From contig JAITYX010000012.1 in NCBI GenBank assembly GCA_021018815.1, positions 6,435,001-6,499,000 on the forward strand: a stretch of DNA of 64,000 nucleotides, written 5' to 3'. The stretch comes from Talinum fruticosum. Lineage: Eukaryota > Streptophyta > Magnoliopsida > Caryophyllales > Talinaceae. Below are positions 56,820 through 64,000 of this stretch, piece by piece. Both the position numbers and the translations under genes were made by a program. Numbering within the stretch: position 1 is the first letter of the stretch; every line of letters begins with the position of its first letter. Below the pieces are notes generated by a model that worked only from the letters and a program-made list of their open reading frames with translations, was not told the origin of the DNA and ran no database searches.

Positions 56820-57535
56820 AAAATGCCTAGGTGATTATTTGTAATGGAAGATGAATTTATTTTGGCTAAATACAAACAAAGACTCTATTAAGTAGAGATA
56901 AATTTTAATTTGGCTATAGAACAAAAGACTTCACCTAATTAAGAATAATTTGGCTAATGCAAGAATAAAATGAATGGACACCTTAATTGGGATGAATTTA
57001 TTTTTACCGAATGAAAGAATAAAATGAATGGACTCACCTATTTTGAGATGAAATTTATTTTTGGCTAATGTAAAAAATGGACTCACCTATTTGAGATGAA
57101 ATTTACTTTTGACTAATTCAAAATGAAATGCAAGATTGGACTCGCCTACTTTGAGATGATTTTTTGACTTTATCTAAATGCAAAAAATGAATGAGCATCT
57201 TATTTGGGATGAACTTACTTTTGGCTAATGAAAAATGAAATGCAAGATTGGACTCACCTAATTTGAGATGAATTTGAATTTAGCTACATGTAAAACATGC
57301 AAGCATGGACTCACCTATCTTGAGATGAACTTTATTTTTGGATAATGAAAAATGGAATGCAAGATTGAACTCACCTAACTTGAGATGATTTTGACTTTGG
57401 CTAAATGTAAAATAGAATGCAAATATGGACTCACCTATTTTGAGATGAAATTTATTTTTAGCTAACAAAAGAAGGGACTCGCCTATTTGATATGAAATTT
57501 GAATTTGACCACATGAAAAAATGCTATTATTGGAC
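56820..57535. repeat. Degenerate tandem repeat in element H, about 57 bp period
   Basis: About 12 copies of GGACTCACCTATTTTGAGAT followed by GAAATTTATTTTTGGCTAAT and a GAATGCAAGAT tail. Clear unit starts at 57032, 57068, 57136, 57249, 57307, 57367 and 57426. It lies in the leader between PBS and gag. Confidence 0.85.
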
Positions 57536-58122
57536 CAACCTAATAAAGGAAAGTAGTTTTGGACTTTTGGCTAAAACGTACAAATTGGACCGACTCAAAG
57601 TTTTATTTTATTTTATTTTTGCACCCATGCAAGGATTATTAAGCACTTCTCACTTATCCCTAAAGGCTCGAAGTAGAAGATTAAATCTTAAAAACAATCA
57701 CACACATCCAAGCATGCAATCGAAGACAAGGTGACACCTAAGTGTCAAAAGATCTATAGTCAAAAGAGGTTTAGACTAGGTAGGATACATGGTATCTCAT
57801 AGTCTAAGGATTTGGTCTTCCATGTGGGGCACGGCAAGAAAAAATGCCTGAATCCTCGGTGACTCTCGGTAAACCAAGAGCATGTGGTATAAGGGAAGAG
57901 GTACCACCTCCGTTGGCAATCAAGCCTAGTTGGGCCCGCCTGGGACGCAGTAGGAGCCTCTTACTAGAAGTGTTAATAAGGGGTAAAATAAATTTATCCT
58001 ATGGTTAAACAACGGTAATAAATTATTTCGAACGGTTGCTAAATGCGAGATGCCTAATGTTAATACATCACTAAAACACACTACTCAAATTTTCAAGTTT
58101 CGCCCTCTTAATAAGTGATTAT
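57536..58122 (-). other. Element H 5' leader
   Basis: Non-coding DNA between the tandem repeat and the PBS. No motif noticed. Confidence 0.45.
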
Positions 58123-58139
58123 CCCCGATGAAGTCGCCA
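58123..58139 (-). other. Element H primer binding site
   Basis: Minus strand TGGCGACTTCATCGGGG, one base after the LTR. It resembles the TGGCGACTCCACTGGGGA type found in Tat/Ogre elements; the tRNA was not identified with certainty. Confidence 0.7.
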
Positions 58140-58140
58140 C

Positions 58141-60132
58141 TGTACCAACCATAGCTGGCGGGGGCCGAACCGAGCTTCCCACGAATTACTTGGGGTAGAT
58201 TTTAGAAAGCTTTAGAGAATGATTGTAGGGTTTTGAAGATGGTTTTCAAAAGTAGGCATGAATTTTTATTACGATTTCCCAATTTTACTAAATCGATTTA
58301 AAGCGAATTAGGCAATGTTTTAATGGCGATTTTATTAATTATTTATCTTCAAAATTATTTTAAGAAGTCTTGGGATAATATTTCTTAACCAAAAAATAGA
58401 ATTAGGGTTTATTGAATCTGCCACGAGGCTTTAGGGCCAAACCGGTGTGAAAAACACCGGTTTGGATCGAAGGCCCGCTTGCCGACCACTCGGTGCAGGT
58501 GGCGGTATACACCTAATGGTGGTCGGTGTAGGCCAGGGGCTAAGGCTGAGATAGTCAACCTCGGTCTCCGGTCCGGCTTGGGAGATCCATAACCCCTTTT
58601 TATCCTGCAATTAAAAATTAGCCGAGATACAATTTGAATAGAAATAAAGCAAAAACGGAGTTGCTAATTAGTTTTTAGGAATAAAACATTAACAAACCAT
58701 AAAAAAGTTTGTTCCTCCAATATTAGTATGGGAAAACTAAGACTAAAAGAGGCTAAAAATGACTCCAGCGATCTTTGAGCCGAGAATCGAATTCGGGGCG
58801 AGGGTACGAAATGGATAAACCCTTCGTTCCGCCCATCCGAAGAGGACCATTACTAGTTTGAGTAGTGAATTAAAATAATGTCTAAACACAAGCACACAAC
58901 ATGCAAAATTGAAAGCAACCAAACATATAGAAAGCGATAAAATCAAAAGTAAAGAAAGCAAAAAGGCATAACCGAAAGCGAATATGAAAGAAAAGCGAAA
59001 AAGGAAAACAAAGCGATAAATATAAAAGATCACATTGGGCGGGGAGGAATAAAAAGTGATACAACGTTTGTCCAATACGGAAAGCAATAAAGAAAACATA
59101 AATAAACAAGTAAATCATTTCGAAGATCGAATTAGTGGCCTCGAGGTTGTCCCACCTACTAATCGAATCTTGGATCTAGATCTAGCGATGCGATAGTTGT
59201 GAATTGAAGGAGCTTTTGTAGATTTTTGTCGAGATGAGTAGGTATATGAATGAATGATGGAGTTTGTGGGTTAAAATGTTGTGATATTGGAAAGTAGAAT
59301 AGAATAGGATGAAAAGAGAGCAAGAGATCGGAATACGGATGGGAGTATTAAGTAGCTCTTAATCGGGGTTTAGCAACGTGACGTTGAGAGATGAGCCATT
59401 GTGAGAATGAGAGCTTAAGCTCTCTATTTATTGGGAGAGGTTAGGTCAAGGAATGTCCTAGGTTTAGCTCTCGGCTAGTCTGTTTAGAATGAGCCAGAAT
59501 TTGCTACAAAATCGGCCAGGATAATGTGAAGATTGAACCGGATAGAACCAGGATAAAATTGGTTAAAACCAGGGCGGGCGCGCCGGCCACCGGGTGTCTG
59601 TCTAGGGTTTCATGGCCTTTCGTGCTTGCCTAGGGTGTCTTTAGGCAAAACACGAGCGTTTTGAGGCGAAATAAGTGGTAGGGGCATCGACCGGGCCATG
59701 TGCTCGACCGAGGCCATGTGCTCCTAGGGTTTCGTGCCCTTCCCGTGTTGGAACAGGAGTCATGGCCAAAACACGGGATTTTGAGTGAAAAATTATGGTA
59801 GGGGGCACCGGCCATAATGACTTTCCAAAAATGGCATGTTTTCATTTTTGGTAGGTTTTTGTTTTTGTAGGTTTTATTTTTGGTGCAGGTTTGCGTTTCT
59901 GGTAGGGTGCTTGACTCAAGCTTGGTCCGGCTTAATGAAAATGGGTTTGTAGGCCGACCAAAGCAATGAAGGCCGCTTTTGTGGTGGTATGTGGTTCTTT
60001 GTGGTTTACTAGCTTCGTCACGCTAATCAAAGTCGATCTGTGATCCAAATCTTCAAACAGGACTCGGGATTTAATCATCAAGCTAACAAATAAATAAAAG
60101 ACAAAATGGATGACACTATTTAGGTGTCTACA
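58141..60132 (-). repeat. Element H 5' LTR (1992 bp)
   Basis: Minus strand TGTAGACACCTAAATAGTG at 60132 to ...GGTTGGTACA at 58141. Pairs with 51917-53881. Confidence 0.9.
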
Positions 60133-61107
60133 CTACCATAGCCTTTTCTTCTTTTTTTCGAGTCTTCCTCTTTGGATAGTCTTTGACTATGTGCTCTTTG
60201 CTACCAAAGTCAAAACAGCTAGAGTTCTTAGTTAAAGATAGAATCAAGAGGGTGAGAATTTACTTTTTCTGTCCTTCTTGTAAAACACTTTCTTAGGCTT
60301 CTTTTGCCACATTTTGTATTTTATTATTTTCTTTATTCCTCGAGGCTAGAAGGGCAAGGTGGTCTTCTTCGAATTTGAGGAGCTCGGACTTGGACCTTGT
60401 TCTTCTTAGGCTTTGAGAGCAATATTTCTTTTGGGGCTGACCTCAAATTCTTCTTCCTCTAGATGTAACTCATGGGTGGGTAATTTCCGATTGAGCTCAT
60501 CCGGCTTCGAGTTGAGAGAGGTCCTAAACTTCCTCAATAGATGTCACCTTGGGACCCCATCTTCTTTTTAGTAGACTCCTCATAATCTTTCCGATAATTT
60601 CTTCGTGTGAAATCTTCCTTCCAACGGACTTAAGATTGTTGACAATCTCGGTGAAGCGAATGTACATCTAAGTTATGCTCTCATCAGCCTCCATCTTGAA
60701 CATCTCACACTTAAGGAGATACTGACTTATCTTTGCTTGTTTCACTTGACTGGTACCTTCATAAGTACTAAGTAGTGTGTCCCAGACTTCTTTGGCAATA
60801 TCACTAGCAGTTACTCGGTTGTATTTTGTTGAGTCAATTGCACACATTAGTGTGTTCATTGCCTTCAAATTGTTTTTTTTTATGTATTTCTTGTTTTCTT
60901 GAACAGTGAACTCGGACTTCACTTTTGGTATTATATGAGTGCCTTCTGTCTTTGTTGGAATGTAGTTGCCATTATAGATAATGTTCCGGACATCTTTATC
61001 ATAATCCTGCATGAAGCACTCTATGATCTTCTTCCAGTGAGAGAAGTTTGATTATGATCCTTTGAGAAAGATATTCCTTCATTGAACTCTCCGTAGTTAA
61101 GAGCCAT
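60133..61107 (-). pseudogene. Element B (right piece): gag N-terminal part
   Basis: ATG 61105-61107 (ATGGCTCTTAAC, matching E1 ATGGCTCGTAAC). Open stretch 60668-61012 with FMQDYDKDVRNIIYNG-like start, AMNTLMCAIDSTKYNRVTAS and VWDTLLSTYEGTSQVKQAKI, the UBN2 gag core. The zinc knuckle near 60180-60225 reads CFDFGSKEHIVKDY, so its second and fourth Cys are lost. Ends at the H target duplication and continues from 51911. Confidence 0.83.
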
Positions 61108-61150
61108 CTTATCTTTAAACCTTAGATTGTTTGATCCTTTGAGAAGGCTT

Positions 61151-61163
61151 GGCTCTGTTACCA
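61151..61163 (-). other. Element B primer binding site
   Basis: Minus strand TGGTAACAGAGCC, near-perfect for the initiator tRNA-Met site, two bases from the LTR. Confidence 0.78.
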
Positions 61164-61165
61164 TT

Positions 61166-62616
61166 TGAAGGTTTGCTCTTGACACTCTAAATCACCCTAG
61201 AGGGGGTGGAATAGGGTGAGAAGGAAATTTTGCGAAATAAGAAATTTTCGTTGTAAAGTATGAGCTCGTAAAAATAGTTACGAGTCTAAAATGAACTTAA
61301 AAAGACAGAACACGGAAAATACGTGGAAACCCTCCTAGGGTAGAAAACCATGGTCAATGTCAATCCGGACACCAAGTCAAATCCACTATTTTAAATCCGG
61401 AAAAGTCAAGGACTCGACTCTTACATAATTTCTCCCTTAGACAATTCAATATAGATTTTCCTAGACACGAAATTCCCTTATCTATTCTAGAATTCCTAAT
61501 TAAGATAACCTTTACAACTAGGGATAACTAAGCTTAGTTAACCCTTATAGCTTAGTTAAGGGATATTATAAATAATTGATATTAGTAATAGTGATTACAA
61601 GACTTTGTCTTTTGAACTCATAAAGTAAGAAAACATAAGTACAAAGTTAAAAGCTAAAGATTTAGAGAATAAGATTTGAATGAATGTTTAGTAATTGGTC
61701 AATCTTCAAGTCTTGTAGGATGGCTTCTATTTATACACAGCAAGGTAGAGTAGCCATTATGAATGATTCAGGACTAGGAAGGTTCACTAGTTGTTGTAAC
61801 GGATAGTCTAAGTCCCTCAAAAAGGAGTTGTTCTATATATAAATGTTGTGCTTTGGTCCTTGGCTCAAAAGGTGGTCCAATCCACTAGTTATGACTGAAA
61901 TCTGGGGTGGAAACAACCGTTAGACTCAAAGTTCAAGTTTACAGATTTGGAAACAAATAGCCACGACATGGTGTTTAAGCTCTGTCCTCAAATAGTGACA
62001 TTTACGTCTGTTGGTGTTTAACAGTTAGAAGTCGGTTGCTTTTGCTTTTTAAAATGAGATTAAAATACTTTAATCATCCTACAAAAGAAATTCAAAACGG
62101 TACTCAAAGTATAAATACTTTTGTGCAAGATTAAGAAAGGATAAAAATTAATTCAATTAACTAAGCGCTTAATTATCCTTAACCTGAATAAATGAAATTT
62201 TCTGAGTCTAATATTCAATAGGTTCTAATTTTCATTTTGTGTCTACCTTCTAGATGAATGAAGAATTAAAAATGTATAGACACATTGCATTAAATTTGTC
62301 ACATAAATAATTTCAATTAATAATTCTCACTTACAAAGATGAATTAACGCAATAATTCTTTTCTAATGATTACAATAAGTTAAAACTCATAATAACTTAG
62401 AACTCGGAATAAGTTATGCATGTGACATTATTTACTCATGAAAACTGTCCGAGTTATATTTGAGTGGGTTAAAAACCCCGAGATACGTGTTTTACTCAAG
62501 AAATGATTTCTAAGTAGGTCGGATAGTATTGAAAACATAAAGATGATCTTCTTAATGATTAAGAATGACTTGAATTCAAAACCATAGAGAGATAGAGAGT
62601 TATACCTGTGTCTTCA
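61166..62616 (-). repeat. Element B 5' LTR (1451 bp)
   Basis: Minus strand TGAAGACACAGG at 62616 to GCAAACCTTCA at 61166. It has the conserved hairpin with one extra base (61192-61219) and the TACGTGGAAACCCTCC block (61321-61336). The outer flank is gypsy protease sequence of element D. Confidence 0.88.
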
Positions 62617-63160
62617 ATTGGATCGGTAAGGGATTGGTAATAGAAATGGATGTGGCGGCTATCTCGTCCAAGCATAACCCATAATCTGAGTGACTCGGAC
62701 TCATGCCGATGAGATTTAGTAGGTTGGTGAGTAGAACCGAAGCCCGGGAACTCTCTTTGGGTTCTTGGATTTGGGAGGGTTTAAGAGGGGTGAGGGTGAT
62801 TTTCTTCTTATCCTTCACAAAAGCGTAGGTGTTTAACCTACCATCATACATAACATTCCTATCAAACAACCAAGGTTTCCCTAACAACAAATGACGAGTA
62901 TCCATACAAATCACATCACACCAAATTTCATCTCTATATGACTTGCCTATGGACAAAGCAATGAGACATCTAGAGGAAACTTGAATACCTTTTCCTTTGG
63001 TTTAACCATTGGATGTTATATGGGGCATAACGAGGCGACAGTGGAAACTTCCATTTATCAACCATAGATTTAAATGCTACATTGGTGCAGTTTCCTCCAT
63101 CTACAATCAAGGTACACACCATTCCATTCACGGTACATCTTATATGGAAGATGTTCTCTC
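62617..63160 (-). pseudogene. Element D (right piece): gypsy protease
   Basis: Minus strand shows VDGGNCTNVAF (about 63080-63120, active-site Asp present), PYNIQWLNQ (about 63005-63030), SIGKSYRDEIWCDVICMDTR and HLLLGKPWLFDRNVMYDG (62830-62956). This is the same layout as the protease of element G (IDGCSCTNVAS...HLLLGRPWLFD), so D belongs to a related gypsy lineage. Cut at 62616 by the LTR of B. Confidence 0.8.
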
Positions 63161-63873
63161 TCGAATCCTGCTTTTCTAACTCAGCAAACCCAGGTGAGGG
63201 TTCTTCCGAGGGTCACAATATCTCCTTTAATAGCTCCTTCTTCAATAGGCTCATCACTCTCCAGGGGTTGTATTCTAGGTTTGACTTTTTGCCATTTCCT
63301 GGAACAATCCTATGGTTGCTTGGTACTTAGCCAATGAAATAATCTTCTTATTGGGACTTTCTAAGGCATAGTGCCATAGTCCTTGACACCTGAATCATCT
63401 TCGAGACTCAATAGGTTTGGGGCTCGGTTTCTTCGCGGTCTATGGGGTTTATGGGATATAAGGGGTGGAAGCTTTTTTTGTGGGTTTAAGGGTGGAGTGA
63501 TTTTTGATGAGTAATATGGGGTTTGGAGTAGTTACTAGGCTTATAAGGGGTCATTGTGGATTGACCTTTCCCACTAAATCTCCTTTGTATTACCACCTTA
63601 AGAGCTAGAGAGCTTAGATCATCAAGAGTGGTGTATGGCTACAACTCTACTACACTTGCAATCTTCTCCTTCAATCATGCCAAATATCTCACTATGGTCT
63701 AAGGCTCACTCTAAAAATATCACACTTCTAAATGAGGTACTCAAACTCTCTCATGTACTCTTCAACATATTTTGCTCCTTGCCTCAACCTCTGCAACATA
63801 AGAAAGTTGTACTACTGATAATGATTTGGCAAGAACTTGTCTTTGAACTCCTTTTTCATCCTTCTCTAGGTTT
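63161..63873 (-). pseudogene. Element D (right piece): gypsy gag
   Basis: Degraded gag read in several frames: a KEFKDKFLP-like block (about 63840), YVEEYMREFEYLI (about 63730-63770), and a linker with RRFSGKGQ (about 63570-63590). Stops throughout. Interrupted at 63874 by a copia LTR in the other orientation. Confidence 0.6.
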
Positions 63874-64000
63874 TGAAGACTTAGGTACAACTTTCTATCT
63901 CTCTTGGGTTTTGATTATGCAATTCTAAGCCTTATAAAATCTCTTATCTAACTTTTCATGCTTTTATGACTTACTCAAAAACTAGTTAATTTGCACATCA
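63874..64000 (+). repeat. Start of another copia LTR (runs off the right edge)
   Basis: TGAAGACTTAGGTACAAC followed by TCTATCTCTCTTGGGTTTTG, matching the beginning of the C LTR at 21597 (TGAAGACTCGGGTGTAAC, then the same TCTATCTCTCTTGGGTTTTG). No PPT precedes it, so it is the 5' LTR of a plus-strand element or a solo LTR, inserted in the gag of D. Confidence 0.8.

Larger units (their letters stand above)
51917..60132 (-). mobile_element. Element H: long-LTR, gag-only Tat/Ogre-like element, 8.2 kb
   Basis: LTRs of about 2 kb (51917-53881 and 58141-60132), PBS 58123-58139, gag remnant 55780-56400, PPT 53882-53895, and a CTACC target duplication. No protease, RT or integrase is readable between gag and PPT, where two degenerate tandem-repeat blocks lie instead. 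It fits the class of non-autonomous gag-carrying LTR elements (TR-GAG type). It interrupts gag of element B. Confidence 0.88.

Overview
The window is plant nuclear DNA made almost entirely of nested and broken LTR retrotransposons, plus a CACTA DNA transposon. I see no host gene I can defend, no tRNA or rRNA gene and no prokaryotic signal. The flowering-plant origin rests on the families present: Ty1/copia elements of the large type with an extra ORF after pol, Ty3/gypsy elements of the Tat/Ogre type, a CACTACTAGAAAAA transposon and TGTAAC...GTTACA LTRs. I cannot name the species.

Layout. (1) 1-18157 is one copia element on the minus strand (called E1). Its 5' LTR is 16564-18157, followed by PBS, gag, protease, integrase, RT and RNase H down to 11516, then a downstream ORF2. 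From 12473 to the left edge a module of about 3.3 kb (RT from just before YVDD, RNase H, spacer with TATA box, ORF2, ORF2 3' region) repeats head to tail: three whole units plus a partial one that runs off the window. (2) 18158-19965 is non-coding, with a possible gypsy LTR remnant and a piece of the family seen again at 54.8-55.3 kb. (3) 19966-23038 is the 3' part of a plus-strand copia element (C): ORF2, PPT and 3' LTR. (4) 23039-26166 is a degenerate Tat/Ogre-like gypsy relic (F). (5) 26167-63873 is a nest. An old gypsy element (D; pieces at 26.2-26.9 and 62.6-63.9 kb) received a copia element (B; 27013-28028, 50489-51916, 60133-62616). B's integrase received copia element A (28029-50488, target duplication TAGTC/TAGTT). 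A's ORF2 received gypsy element G (30868-36585, target duplication GGAAA), A's gag received a CACTA transposon (41885-46525, target duplication ATT), and A's 5' LTR received a solo LTR (46989-49832). B's gag received a gag-only element with 2-kb LTRs (H; 51917-60132, target duplication CTACC). (6) A further plus-strand copia LTR starts at 63874 and leaves the window.

The most unusual feature is the amplified module in E1, with identical junctions in all copies, which looks like a satellite being born from the 3' half of a retrotransposon. Also notable are a TATA box and leader kept upstream of ORF2 in E1 and in the separate element A, a hairpin kept near the end of five copia LTRs, a gag deletion in G, a 181-bp foldback element inside the CACTA transposon, and a pattern of CAG/CTG to CGA/TCG differences between the E1 units. 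That last pattern suggests consensus errors at methylated CHG sites, so many apparent frameshifts here may not be real.

All boundaries come from reading by eye. Those tied to LTR ends, target duplications and repeat junctions should be exact to a few bases; domain edges are approximate.
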